Source: Anaerobacillus sp.
GTDB taxonomy: Bacteria > Bacillota > Bacilli > Bacillales_H > Anaerobacillaceae
Assembly: GCA_007120055.1 (NCBI GenBank)
Contig: SKOL01000135.1
Span: 1 to 22,190, forward strand
Direction of reading: 5' to 3'
Length of the DNA stretch: 22,190 nucleotides
Below, one piece after another: positions 1 through 7,592 of this stretch; positions within the stretch are counted from its first letter, which is position 1; the number at the start of each line of letters is the position of its first letter. The notes under the pieces are model-generated. The model saw only the letters and a list, made by a program, of their open reading frames with translations. It ran no database searches and had not been told where the DNA came from. The translations under genes were made by a program, and so were the position numbers.

Positions 1-297
1 CGTGAAGTGCGTGATGTTTTAGATGATAAAACTACCACTGAAAAGGTGATTGAGGAAACACCAATCGATCGCCATAATCACGAAGATGTTGATATTCCAG
101 TCGAAATCCGACCTAAAAAAATAATTCACATTCAATCAGCGGCCGCCCTCACCAAACAAAAGCACTCTAATAAAAAAACACCTAAAGTAAAAACAGGGAC
201 TGAACGGGAACGAGGTCAGACTAGTACGAAAATGGTACGAAGTAAAAACGATCAAATCACAATTTGGTTTAACGGCTCCGTCCATGGGAAGAAATGA
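1..297 (+). CDS. C-terminal end of an unidentified protein (5' truncated)
   Basis: The reading frame is open from base 1 and stops with TGA at 295-297, so the gene enters from outside the window. An internal ATG at base 7 has no ribosome site and is probably not the start. The visible 98 residues are hydrophilic, with an acidic first half and a Lys/Arg/Thr-rich second half, and they contain no membrane segment or motif I recognise. The end reads like a flexible basic tail, possibly for nucleic acid or surface binding, but that is only a guess from composition. A hairpin follows 40 bp downstream. I do not recognise the family. Confidence 0.6.
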   Translation, partial: REVRDVLDDKTTTEKVIEETPIDRHNHEDVDIPVEIRPKKIIHIQSAAALTKQKHSNKKTPKVKTGTERERGQTSTKMVRSKNDQITIWFNGSVHGKK

Positions 298-333
298 AGT
301 TAAGTCATGATAGTCAATTCTATATTATTCATC

Positions 334-367
334 AAAAAAGCGTTCCATCAAGTAATGGGAACGCTTT
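334..367 (-). terminator. Rho-independent terminator (possibly bidirectional)
   Basis: The inverted repeat AAAGCGTTCC (337-346) and GGAACGCTTT (358-367) gives a 10-bp stem with an 11-nt loop. Read on the minus strand it is followed by six T (334-339), so it best ends the anti-sigma-like gene at 514-1989. On the plus strand the T tail is weak, but the hairpin may also serve the truncated gene ending at 297. Confidence 0.7.
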
Positions 368-513
368 AGTTGTGCTACAAAACAAAATGTTTGGCGAGGT
401 ATATCTATCCGCAAGACAGCTGCACAAACCATTCATACATTAAACTAATTAATGAAGTCTATTCTTTTTTAACCTTCATGAATAAATGAAAAGTTCGTTC
501 CAAAGGACTCCCT

Positions 514-1989
514 CTACCTTATAGAAATTTTAGCAACGTCATCTAAAAATGTTGCTTTTGCATAGGCTTCAATATATAAAAATGTTGGAACAAAAGGTTC
601 TTCACCTTCTTGCCAAGACACTTCAACGGTTTGTTCCGTAGAAAAAAATTGATATTCGTGTTGTGGACCTGGAGCATGGAATTGTTGTTGTGGAAGCGAA
701 GGCAATGGATCCTCATGCATCACACCTTCACGATCAAACCAAATTGTTTCTATATTGTAGTCAACACTATAATAGGTGAAGTTATCCATTCCACCACTAT
801 GACGATAGTAGTTCAAATCTAATTGTAAAAAATTATAAGAGCGGTCTGCGTCGACGGCTTCTTTTATCGTTATTGTTGTTGTATAATCATCGACCTCCAC
901 TGTCTCAATAGTGATCGGCTCACCGATGTATTCAAATGTATACGGCAAGTCCTTAACATCAAAGTCGATTTTGACTTGGTTATTTACGTATTGTTCCATC
1001 TTTCCAAAATGAACTTCGATATTTTTTAAATCTTGAAAGTACATCCCTTTAAATATTGCGGTTTGAATATATGGCAATTCAAAATCTACGACACCGCGAA
1101 TATAGTTTCTTACATCATACTGCTCTCCATTGGCAACAAAATGAGATAGTTGAATTTCACGATTATGTTCATTACTAAAATCTCGTTTATAACTGTATTT
1201 CAACTCAGTACTCGTCGGGCTAAGCACTATCTCGAGAATTTCAACAGGAACTCCTTGAACATCGATCACTTCATTTAGCTCATACGTTTTCCCCTCATTT
1301 TTTTTCACCGGTACTTCAAGCTGCCAGCTTCCTTCAACGACCACCCGATTCCCTCGATCAAACCAATCTTCTGTTTCGAGTTCGGCATTCGAAGTAAAAA
1401 GCATCTTAATTTCAATGCTCAATGTTTGCTCACCGTCTTCGATCGGCGCTAAATGAATTTGCCCTTTCGTAAGCCCGGGAACAACTTCCTCTATATTTCG
1501 TACTAATATACGCTCATTTGGAAATCCAACGGCTGTTTCTTGCTCATAAACCGCGGTCGGCTCAATAAAATAATGTTCGTCACTGGTCAAGTCTTCAACT
1601 TCAAAGAAAAGAATCGTTTCCTCGTTACTAGCCGCCACATGAGTAATCGTCAATTGAATATCTTCATTAACTGTATGAACGTCGACAGTTTCTCCGAACA
1701 CCGCTTGATCACTACTCAAAAGTTGATAATAATAAACAAAGCCTGAAACCACGATCAAACTCAATATCATAACACTGATCATCACACGAGGTGACCGTTT
1801 CGATTTTATCATAATCGGAGCGGGCACATGTGAGGTTTCTTCACGAATGTGGGAGTTGGCGATTTTATCATATTTTTTGGCGCAATCCTGACAAGATGCC
1901 AAATGAGCTCCAACCTCTTTATATTCTTCTAAACTTAACTTCCCTTTATGGTAATCGATTAATTTTTTCTGTATGTCACTGCAGTTCAT
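514..1989 (-). CDS. Membrane-anchored zinc-finger anti-sigma-like protein (DUF4179-type)
   Basis: This 491-residue protein has a cytoplasmic N-terminus with a ZAS (zf-HC2) motif: Cys3 and His29-x3-Cys33-x2-Cys36 (HLASCQDC). A single membrane helix follows at about 68-88, then a large extracellular beta-rich region of about 400 residues resembling DUF4179 anti-sigma factors. Family members hold an ECF sigma factor inactive through the zinc-finger domain and release it after an envelope signal. The ATG at 1989 is preceded by GAGGTG at good distance. The expected partner sigma gene is not upstream; the next gene on this strand is a GNAT acetyltransferase 117 bp away. Either the sigma factor is elsewhere or the protein has another role. 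The anti-sigma architecture is clear; the partner is unknown. Confidence 0.8.
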   Translation of the reverse strand: MNCSDIQKKLIDYHKGKLSLEEYKEVGAHLASCQDCAKKYDKIANSHIREETSHVPAPIMIKSKRSPRVMISVMILSLIVVSGFVYYYQLLSSDQAVFGETVDVHTVNEDIQLTITHVAASNEETILFFEVEDLTSDEHYFIEPTAVYEQETAVGFPNERILVRNIEEVVPGLTKGQIHLAPIEDGEQTLSIEIKMLFTSNAELETEDWFDRGNRVVVEGSWQLEVPVKKNEGKTYELNEVIDVQGVPVEILEIVLSPTSTELKYSYKRDFSNEHNREIQLSHFVANGEQYDVRNYIRGVVDFELPYIQTAIFKGMYFQDLKNIEVHFGKMEQYVNNQVKIDFDVKDLPYTFEYIGEPITIETVEVDDYTTTITIKEAVDADRSYNFLQLDLNYYRHSGGMDNFTYYSVDYNIETIWFDREGVMHEDPLPSLPQQQFHAPGPQHEYQFFSTEQTVEVSWQEGEEPFVPTFLYIEAYAKATFLDDVAKISIR

Positions 1990-2106
1990 ATGAACACCTC
2001 ACTTCCCCTACCAATATCGTATCAAAGGATGGTAGCGACTGTCACTTTAGTCTAAAATAGAATGAAACAACAATAGGTACCCGCGAGGACCAACTTCAAG
2101 GTTTAT

Positions 2107-2532
2107 TCACCTTTCGTCCTTACTTTTTCTTTCCCCTGATTGAAACTGATAATTTCGAACAATCATTCCATTAGCCTCAACCATCCCAAGTTTTTTATAA
2201 TATGGTTGCAAATTTTGATCACACAACAAATCGATCATATATAAACCTTCAAGCTCTTGAAACATCCGTTTTATTAATTCCGTACCGATCCCTTTGTTTT
2301 GATACTCAGGCAATACTTCAAGAAATGGAATGTAAGCTGACAATACATCGTCTGTAATTGCAGTAATAAAACCAACTACTTGATGCTTCTCTTCATCAAT
2401 GCAAACAACGATTTTATCACTTTTTTGTAATAGTTCTAAATGTTTTTCTTCACTTGGAGGGTTTGGCCAACCAACAAAAAAACCTTTTAACATTTCTACA
2501 GTAATATCTTTACAACAATAATGGTAATTCAT
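2107..2532 (-). CDS. GNAT family N-acetyltransferase
   Basis: This is a single-domain acetyl-CoA-dependent N-acetyltransferase of 141 residues. The acetyl-CoA binding motif A is visible as LPEYQNKGIGTELIKRM (Q-x-x-G-x-G/A pattern), followed by the motif B region PYYKKLGM. The frame is open 66 bp further upstream, but the ATG at 2532 is chosen because AGGAGGAGAA lies directly ahead of it at 2538-2547, and the upstream extension runs through the terminator of the preceding gene. The C-terminus ends in a basic/acidic tail (ERKSKDER). The substrate cannot be predicted. The anti-sigma-like gene follows 117 bp downstream with no clear terminator between, so read-through is possible. Confidence 0.85.
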   Translation of the reverse strand: MNYHYCCKDITVEMLKGFFVGWPNPPSEEKHLELLQKSDKIVVCIDEEKHQVVGFITAITDDVLSAYIPFLEVLPEYQNKGIGTELIKRMFQELEGLYMIDLLCDQNLQPYYKKLGMVEANGMIVRNYQFQSGERKSKDER

Positions 2533-2571
2533 TTTATTTCTCCTCCTACTATTTAATACATTTACAACTAC

Positions 2572-2596
2572 AAAAAAGGCAGGGACGCTCCCTACC
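2572..2596 (-). terminator. Rho-independent terminator of the Spo0E-like/RsbW-like operon
   Basis: On the minus strand an 8-bp stem (arms 2589-2596 and 2578-2585, one wobble pair) with a 3-nt loop is followed by six T (2572-2577). It lies 31 bp after the stop of the RsbW-like gene. Confidence 0.8.
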
Positions 2597-2627
2597 ATGT
2601 TATAATTACTACTATTTTATTGTCTAA

Positions 2628-3044
2628 TTAATTCGATATAATGAGTGTAATTTCATTTCCTATGTCATTAAAGAACACTTCGTTCACTACTTTGAACATA
2701 ATATAAATACCTCGACCATTTTCTTCGTATATTCTCTCCTCCAGAAGCTGACGGGATCCCTTTTTATGTATTAAATCTAATTTTTCGCGAACTGGAAATC
2801 CTTTTCCACTATCTTTTATTTTGATTAATAAATCATCCGTCGATAATAGTTCAAGTTCAACAATGATTGGAAACTCTCCATGAACAACAGCATTATTAAT
2901 TGCTACGTTAAAGGCGCATATTACTGAAAATTGATTTTTTTCCGAACTCATTATTTGGAGATGATGCTCTAGAAGACTATAGTTGTCTTTGTATTGTTCC
3001 AAACTTTCGATTTTAAACGTTGAGGGGACCGTACATGAGGGCAT
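2628..3044 (-). CDS. RsbW/SpoIIAB-like GHKL ATPase (anti-sigma regulatory factor type)
   Basis: This is a small HATPase_c_2-type protein. It shows an N box (FNVAINNAVVHG), a G1 box (DSGKGF) and a G2 box (GRGIYIM), the ATP-binding pattern of RsbW, SpoIIAB and RsbT. Such proteins bind sigma factors or STAS antagonists and often act as serine kinases. The Glu that normally sits four residues before the conserved Asn (SEAVTNA in SpoIIAB, general base for phosphoryl transfer) is Val here, so kinase activity is doubtful. I place the start at ATG 3044, because the ATG at 3053 overlaps the AAGGA ribosome site. It lies 23 bp after the Spo0E-like gene on the same strand and is followed by a terminator, so the two form an operon. 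Confidence 0.85.
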   Translation of the reverse strand: MPSCTVPSTFKIESLEQYKDNYSLLEHHLQIMSSEKNQFSVICAFNVAINNAVVHGEFPIIVELELLSTDDLLIKIKDSGKGFPVREKLDLIHKKGSRQLLEERIYEENGRGIYIMFKVVNEVFFNDIGNEITLIISN

Positions 3045-3067
3045 AACAAACATCCTTTATATATTTT

Positions 3068-3247
3068 TTATTTTATTTCCTTTTGTTGATATTGATTCAA
3101 GAGATTATCTAACTTTTGACTCAGCCTAATAGTTTCAGGGTGATTAATTCCTTTAGTCTGACCAACGTATACCATTTTATGACGCAATGTCTCTATTTTT
3201 TCAGACGATTCGGGAATGGTTTCCTCTCTTTTAAGCATAACTTTCAT
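3068..3247 (-). CDS. Spo0E-family aspartyl-phosphate phosphatase (59 aa)
   Basis: This short gene encodes 59 residues. It carries the Spo0E-family core: an N-terminal helix with ETLRHKMVYVGQTKGINHPE, then SQKLDNLLNQY, matching the SQELD signature with Glu changed to Lys. Family members (Spo0E, YnzD, YisI in B. subtilis) dephosphorylate Spo0A~P and delay sporulation. The ATG at 3247 has GAGGGGA at good spacing; an alternative ATG lies at 3238. It is the first gene of an operon with the RsbW-like ATPase. Two TTCGACA boxes lie 80-110 bp upstream. It resembles the second Spo0E-like protein of this window (10167-10349), sharing the K-G-I-N-H core and the SQ-x-LD segment. Family assignment is strong; the substrate could be Spo0A or another response regulator. 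Confidence 0.88.
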   Translation of the reverse strand: MKVMLKREETIPESSEKIETLRHKMVYVGQTKGINHPETIRLSQKLDNLLNQYQQKEIK

Positions 3248-3281
3248 AACTTATCCCCTCTCGTCACAAAAATAAATTCAA

Positions 3282-3290
3282 ATTATCACA
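3282..3290 (-). promoter_or_regulatory. Possible extended -10 promoter of the Spo0E-like/RsbW-like operon
   Basis: On the minus strand TGTGATAAT fits the TGn plus -10 hexamer pattern (GATAAT, 5 of 6). No good -35 is visible, as expected for an activated or extended -10 promoter. It lies about 35 bp ahead of the start codon. Confidence 0.4.
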
Positions 3291-3329
3291 TAACAAAATT
3301 TAACATGTTCATGCAGAAAATGTTAGAGT

Positions 3330-3356
3330 TTCGACAAACTTTCTATTAATTCGACA
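3330..3356 (-). promoter_or_regulatory. Two tandem Spo0A boxes upstream of the Spo0E-like operon
   Basis: TTCGACA occurs at 3330-3336 and again at 3350-3356, in the same orientation and exactly 20 bp apart, about two helical turns. The complement TGTCGAA is the Spo0A box consensus. They lie upstream of the likely promoter at 3282-3290. The same 7-mer also occurs inside several coding regions of this window, so the weight comes from the tandem spacing and from the gene downstream. Confidence 0.5.
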
Positions 3357-3540
3357 CCGGAATTTTACAAGATAGATCAACAACTCATTGAAATCTGGAA
3401 TTCTCAGTTTTTTTATAATCCAAAAGCCCTAATTATTATTAACTATCACAAAAACAAGACATTAAACCTACTTTCTCATCAAACTGAAGCAATGTCCACA
3501 AGCACCTGAACTCCGCCTTGACCCATTCCCCAAAACTAAC

Positions 3541-3573
3541 AAAAAACAGCAACAATTTTCATGTCGCTGTTTT
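3541..3573 (-). terminator. Rho-independent terminator of the sodium channel gene
   Basis: On the minus strand the arms 3573-3563 and 3553-3543 pair over 11 bp with one wobble, followed by a T run at 3546-3541. It starts 10 bp after the channel stop codon. Confidence 0.8.
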
Positions 3574-3582
3574 CGTCATTAC

Positions 3583-4425
3583 CTATGATCCTAATTTATT
3601 CTTTTCCACTAGCAATTGCTTGATTTCATTTAGATCTTGCTTTAGTTCTTCGTTTTCTTTGAACAATCGATGCATCTGTTCATCTCGTTTCGCGTCATCA
3701 TCCTGACCTAAATAGCTTAAGATCACCGCTACGACTAAGTTTAAAATGACTAATGCTCCGATGATGATAAACGACACGAAATACACCCATGCCCACGGTA
3801 CTTCATTAATGATCGGTCTTGCTACTTGGCTTGCCCACGATTCAAATGTGACAACTTGCATTAACGTAAACAGTGCTGTGTGGAAACTTCCGAAAAACTC
3901 ATACGGTAAAATCTCACTAAAAAACGTCGTTCCGATAATTGCATAAATTGAAAACAGCAAGATGGATAGCCCTAATATACCAGTTAACGCAGGAACAGAT
4001 TTCATTAATGAGTCGATAATTTTTCGTAGCGCAGGAATTGCTGGAATCATTCTGATTAAACGCAATACCCTAATTAACCTTAGTACACTTACGAAAGGCG
4101 TTGAGTAAAATACTAAACTAGCAACGACAATACTAAAATCAAAAATATTCCACCGGTCTGAAAAATACCCTCTAAAGCCGAGTCCAATGATTTTCAAAAA
4201 TAATTCTAGCACAAAAATCCAAACAATAATTTTATCTAAAGCTAACAAGATACTATTTCCAGTAAAATACGTCTCACCAACGATGATAAGACCATTTAAT
4301 AAAATAATACTTATAACAATCGGTTGAAAATATTTATGCTCTACTATTTGTTTAAACATCGTCTTTAATGAGCGATTATTACGATTAATTTCTTCTTTCT
4401 TTTTTAACTCCATTGCCTTAACCAC
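3583..4425 (-). CDS. Voltage-gated sodium channel, NaChBac/NavBP family
   Basis: This 280-residue protein has one six-helix ion-channel repeat; four copies would form the pore. S1 is about 33-51, S2 64-81 (acidic E74), S3 92-108 (D96), S4 112-128 with gating arginines 116, 119, 122 and 125, S5 140-169 and S6 210-238. The selectivity filter is TFESWAS (193-199), versus TLESWAS in NaChBac of B. halodurans. A C-terminal acidic linker and coiled coil (about 249-277) fit the tetramerisation tail of the family. In alkaliphilic Bacillus this channel returns Na+ for pH homeostasis and motility. The frame starts with GTG at 4425, 4 nt after AAGGG; an ATG at 4413 is the alternative. It has its own promoter and terminator. 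Confidence 0.92.
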   Translation of the reverse strand: MVKAMELKKKEEINRNNRSLKTMFKQIVEHKYFQPIVISIILLNGLIIVGETYFTGNSILLALDKIIVWIFVLELFLKIIGLGFRGYFSDRWNIFDFSIVVASLVFYSTPFVSVLRLIRVLRLIRMIPAIPALRKIIDSLMKSVPALTGILGLSILLFSIYAIIGTTFFSEILPYEFFGSFHTALFTLMQVVTFESWASQVARPIINEVPWAWVYFVSFIIIGALVILNLVVAVILSYLGQDDDAKRDEQMHRLFKENEELKQDLNEIKQLLVEKNKLGS

Positions 4426-4461
4426 ATTTCCCTTCTATTCTATTGCTGTACTTTGTCTATC

Positions 4462-4467
4462 ATTATA
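4462..4467 (-). promoter_or_regulatory. -10 box of the sodium channel gene
   Basis: A perfect TATAAT on the minus strand lies 37 bp ahead of the GTG start of the channel gene. The -35 is weak (TTACCT at 4484-4489, 16-bp spacer). The box overlaps the final codons of the decayed histidine kinase remnant, so the channel promoter appears to have formed in or next to the relic. Confidence 0.5.
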
Positions 4468-4581
4468 TCAGATTTTTACTTAAAGGTAATTGAATTGTTA
4501 CGTTATTCCTTCTCCTTCTTCACTATAGATCGTAATCGAATCATGGTGGTTCACTTGTTGCTTCATAACCGAAATTAACCC
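4463..4581 (-). pseudogene. Frameshifted 3' remnant of a histidine kinase gene
   Basis: On the minus strand the frame from 4581 reads GLISVMKQQVNHHDS then ITIYSEEGEG. This aligns without gaps over 25 residues with the end of the ATPase domain of the intact kinase in this window, which reads GLMVSFKIIENHRG then AVLINSEEGEG. Right after GEG a one-base frameshift near 4501-4506 gives a stop, and the next frame continues with VTIQLPLSK, matching VTIQIPL of the intact kinase. Nothing of the remaining kinase is visible upstream, where the double-GNAT gene lies; the end of that gene overlaps the remnant by a few bases. It is best read as the last about 40 codons of a lost sensor kinase gene. The parent may be a paralogue of the 15077-16918 kinase or a different KinA/KinE-like protein. 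Confidence 0.75.
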
Positions 4582-5549
4582 GATGCTCTCATCTCATAAT
4601 AATCCATCGTCGATGTCGTGACGAATCCACATGACTTATAAAGATTAAGCGCATTAGCGTTTTCTGTCGCTACTTGAAGCATAACCTCACTTGCATTTTC
4701 TTCTTTTAACTTTTCTATCGCCATCATTAAAATGGCACGTCCAAATCCTTTGCGCCGATGCTCAGGTAATACGCCTAAACCATAGATCCCACCAATACTA
4801 GAGTTAAGCTGAAGATTAACTTTACCAATTATTTGTTGATTTTTTTCTGCGAGGTAGATCGTCATGCCCCTCTTTTCTTCTTCTTCAGGTAGGATCAACA
4901 TATCAGTTGGAAGTGTTTTTTCGGGCTCAGTCTCACTATCATTCGCGGTATTAGAGCAATTTTCATCGTTGAAGTAAATCGCATTTTGCCTTACAATCTC
5001 ATTGGCATCTGCATTATTGGCTTTTCTAAAAGTAATTCCGCCTAATGACATTTGAGGAACTACAATGTTTTCATCCTTGAGAAACATTTCATATTCTGAC
5101 AGTTTGTACTGTGCTCCGATTTTTTTAATAAACTGCTGTCCGGAGTTTGACTTTCGATCCGTTAATAGTAACAGGCTACCTGAATTTCTCCGTCTCCACT
5201 CTGCAATGACTAGGTCGGTTAATTTTGTAAAAACACCTTGCTGTCTATAAAGGGGATGGACCATGCCATTAACTTCTAATGCGTCTCCAAAATTACATAT
5301 TCCCACATAGCCTATTAGCTGCTGTCCATTAAAATACATAAACTCATTTACGTTTTGAATGCTAGAAAGCGATTCATTTTCACGGTTTATACTTAGTTTA
5401 TAATCAAGCTCTAGTTTTAAAGCAGTATGACTCTCGGCAGTGATTATCTCTTGAAGCTCGTTAATCATCTCATAGTCCTCATAATCAACCATTTCCTTAA
5501 GTTTGATCCATGGTTTCTCTATAGTACCATCCAATATCTTCAACACCAT
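4575..5549 (-). CDS. Double-GNAT acetyltransferase
   Basis: About 324 residues with two tandem GNAT folds. The N-terminal domain shows the acetyl-CoA motif as VHPLYRQQGVFTKL and the C-terminal domain as LPEHRRKGFGRAIL followed by NALNLYKSCGF, a complete motif A/B pair. The loop of the first copy (RQQGVF) is the more degenerate, so the C-terminal copy is probably the catalytic one, as in several two-domain GNAT proteins. A poorly conserved acidic linker (about 195-225) separates them. The start is uncertain: GTG 5552 and ATG 5549 are adjacent, with GGGGA just ahead; ATG is preferred. The 3' end overlaps a histidine kinase remnant, so the last residues may be recent. The substrate is unknown. 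Confidence 0.82.
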   Translation of the reverse strand: MVLKILDGTIEKPWIKLKEMVDYEDYEMINELQEIITAESHTALKLELDYKLSINRENESLSSIQNVNEFMYFNGQQLIGYVGICNFGDALEVNGMVHPLYRQQGVFTKLTDLVIAEWRRRNSGSLLLLTDRKSNSGQQFIKKIGAQYKLSEYEMFLKDENIVVPQMSLGGITFRKANNADANEIVRQNAIYFNDENCSNTANDSETEPEKTLPTDMLILPEEEEKRGMTIYLAEKNQQIIGKVNLQLNSSIGGIYGLGVLPEHRRKGFGRAILMMAIEKLKEENASEVMLQVATENANALNLYKSCGFVTTSTMDYYEMRASG

Positions 5550-5571
5550 CACTTCCCCGCACGCTTATAAT

Positions 5572-5608
5572 AAAAAAATGGAAGAACACCGTTTTAAGCA
5601 CTCTTCCA
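5572..5608 (-). terminator. Rho-independent terminator after the SulP-UspA operon
   Basis: On the minus strand TGGAAGA (5608-5602) pairs with TCTTCCA (5585-5579) around a 16-nt loop and is followed by seven T (5578-5572). It lies 84 bp after the uspA-like stop and just ahead of the double-GNAT gene. Confidence 0.6.
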
Positions 5609-5691
5609 AAAACATTCGCTAGTCTTATTAAGATTTCCTGCAAAATATTCGATTACGTCAATTATAAAGCAAAACGTCATTTTCACTTCAA

Positions 5692-6111
5692 CTACTTCAC
5701 AATCATTACCGGACAATTCGCTCGTTTCGCCACTTTATGACTAACACTACCTAACACAAACCCTTGTATTCCATCTAACCCTCTACTTCCGATAATCAAA
5801 AGATCAAAATCATTTTCATTGGCATATTTAATAATCGATGGACCTGCTTCCCCTTGTAAAATCTGAATTGAATATTCGACACCTTCATCTGTCGCTGTCT
5901 TCGTAACTCCAGTTAATAACTCTTTTCGCTTTTCTTCAAGACTCATCGTGTTCCAATTATTTAATACATCATGTTTAGCCTTGTTGGCGTCGACAACATA
6001 GACGATTTCAACCTTTGAATCACTATTACACTTTGCAATTTGTATCGCGTTTTCCGCTGCACGTTTCGAATGTTCCGACCCGTCATATGCTAATAAAATC
6101 TTCTGGTACAT
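5692..6111 (-). CDS. Universal stress protein, UspA family
   Basis: This 139-residue single-domain Usp protein starts MYQKILLAYDGSEHS, with the adenine-contacting Asp in the first strand. It ends with the ATP-binding signature G-2x-G-9x-G-S/T, seen as GSRGLDGIQGFVLGS, so it should be an ATP-binding Usp rather than the non-binding type. The ATG at 6111 is preferred to the GTG nine bases upstream, because that GTG is part of the GGAGGTGA ribosome site. It begins 15 bp after the stop of the SulP transporter, so the two are co-transcribed. Pairing of SulP transporters with Usp domains is recurrent in bacteria and suggests regulation of transport by cell energy state, which is inference here. Confidence 0.9.
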   Translation of the reverse strand: MYQKILLAYDGSEHSKRAAENAIQIAKCNSDSKVEIVYVVDANKAKHDVLNNWNTMSLEEKRKELLTGVTKTATDEGVEYSIQILQGEAGPSIIKYANENDFDLLIIGSRGLDGIQGFVLGSVSHKVAKRANCPVMIVK

Positions 6112-6126
6112 AACTGTCACCTCCGT

Positions 6127-7575
6127 TTAATGTCCACCTAACCTATTTGCTAGTTTATCGACTAACTCCGAACTTTCTTCATTTAACCCAGTAACATGGG
6201 CCTCAATTCCGTTCTCCTTAAATTTATGAACAATTTTATCGATCGCAACAACAGCAGAATCATCCCAAATATGAGCCCTGGCTAAGTTAATTTCCACTTC
6301 ATTAACGTCATCTTCATAATCAAATTTTTTCATTAAATCTGTAACCGACGCAAAGAACAATTGGCCCTTTATGTTATAAACTTTTTTGGTTCCTTCAGTC
6401 TTACTATCCACCTTTATATCTGATATTTTCGCTGCAAAGAAGATTCCACTTAAAAAAATCCCTGCAAACACACCGATCGCTAAATTATGCGTCACAACCA
6501 CCGTTATAACAGTAACAAGCATTACCGTAGCATCTGTTTTAGGGACTAAGTGTAAGGTACGCAAGGAGTTCCAATCAAACGTGCTAATTGAAACCATGAT
6601 CATTACACCTGCTAACACGGCCATCGGGATTAAAACGACAATATCTCCTAACACCGCGATTAAAAACATTAAAAAAGCACCTGCGACAAAAGCAGATAAT
6701 CTACCTCTTCCCCCGGATTTTACGTTAATGACCGACTGGCCAATCATCGCGCACCCAGCCATTCCACCAAATAAGCCAACAGCGATGTTGGCAATCCCTT
6801 GGCCGCGACTTTCTACATTTTTTTCACTATCAGAGTTGGTCATATCATCAACGATCGATGCGGTTAATAACGATTCGATGAGCCCAACGACCGCTAAAGC
6901 GACAGAATAAGGTAAAATAATCATCAACGTTTCTAGATTAAATGGCACCGCAGGAATCCAAAATTCAGGTAATGTTCGCGGAATTGTCCCCATATCTCCT
7001 ACGGTCCAAGCTTGAATATTCATTACTACTGCTAGAGCCGTGACAATAATGATCGCTACAAGCGTCGACGGTATCGCCTTAGATATGTAAGGGAATAGAT
7101 AAATAATCAATAATGTTAAAGCAAGTAACGCATAAATCATCGGTCTGTGCCCGATAAAATGCTCAAGCTGCGCCATAAAAATAAGGATCGCTAAGGCATT
7201 CACAAAGCCGACCATGACAGAACGTGGAATAAATTTCATATACCTTGCTAACTTAAAAACACCAAATAAAATTTGAATTATGCCAGTCAAAATCGTCGCT
7301 GCCAATAAATACTGTAATCCATGGTCAGCTACTAATGTAACAATAACTAGAGCCATTGCACCCGTTGCAGCAGAAATCATTCCAGGCCTTCCACCGACAA
7401 AAGCAATGACAATCGCCATTACAAATGAAGCATAAAGCCCTACCATCGGATCGACACCAGCAATAATTGAAAAGGCAATTGCTTCTGGAATCAACGCAAG
7501 TGCGACAACAATCCCTGCTAAAATATCCGCTCGTATGTTTCCAAACCAAGATTGTTTATAATTTACTTCGTTCAC
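6127..7575 (-). CDS. SulP/SLC26 family anion transporter with STAS domain
   Basis: This 482-residue protein has a membrane part of about 400 residues. It carries the SulP signatures [23 protein letters not shown] and the conserved loop [17 protein letters not shown], then a C-terminal STAS domain (about 395-475) with a DDSAV loop. SulP proteins move sulfate, bicarbonate or related anions, usually with Na+ or H+; in an alkaliphile a Na+/bicarbonate role is plausible but not shown. The start is GTG 7575, eight bases after GGAGGGG; the ATG at 7605 lies inside a MITE terminal repeat and would translate the ribosome site. It is the first gene of an operon with uspA. A 112-bp MITE-like element with a strong hairpin occupies the leader. 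Confidence 0.88.
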   Translation of the reverse strand: MNEVNYKQSWFGNIRADILAGIVVALALIPEAIAFSIIAGVDPMVGLYASFVMAIVIAFVGGRPGMISAATGAMALVIVTLVADHGLQYLLAATILTGIIQILFGVFKLARYMKFIPRSVMVGFVNALAILIFMAQLEHFIGHRPMIYALLALTLLIIYLFPYISKAIPSTLVAIIIVTALAVVMNIQAWTVGDMGTIPRTLPEFWIPAVPFNLETLMIILPYSVALAVVGLIESLLTASIVDDMTNSDSEKNVESRGQGIANIAVGLFGGMAGCAMIGQSVINVKSGGRGRLSAFVAGAFLMFLIAVLGDIVVLIPMAVLAGVMIMVSISTFDWNSLRTLHLVPKTDATVMLVTVITVVVTHNLAIGVFAGIFLSGIFFAAKISDIKVDSKTEGTKKVYNIKGQLFFASVTDLMKKFDYEDDVNEVEINLARAHIWDDSAVVAIDKIVHKFKENGIEAHVTGLNEESSELVDKLANRLGGH

Positions 7576-7592
7576 CCTTTCCCCTCCTACAT

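Noticed and set aside
6386..6910. 174-residue plus-strand frame opposite the SulP gene
   Set aside because: It is the antisense shadow of a well-supported transporter gene, without a ribosome site or recognisable protein features.
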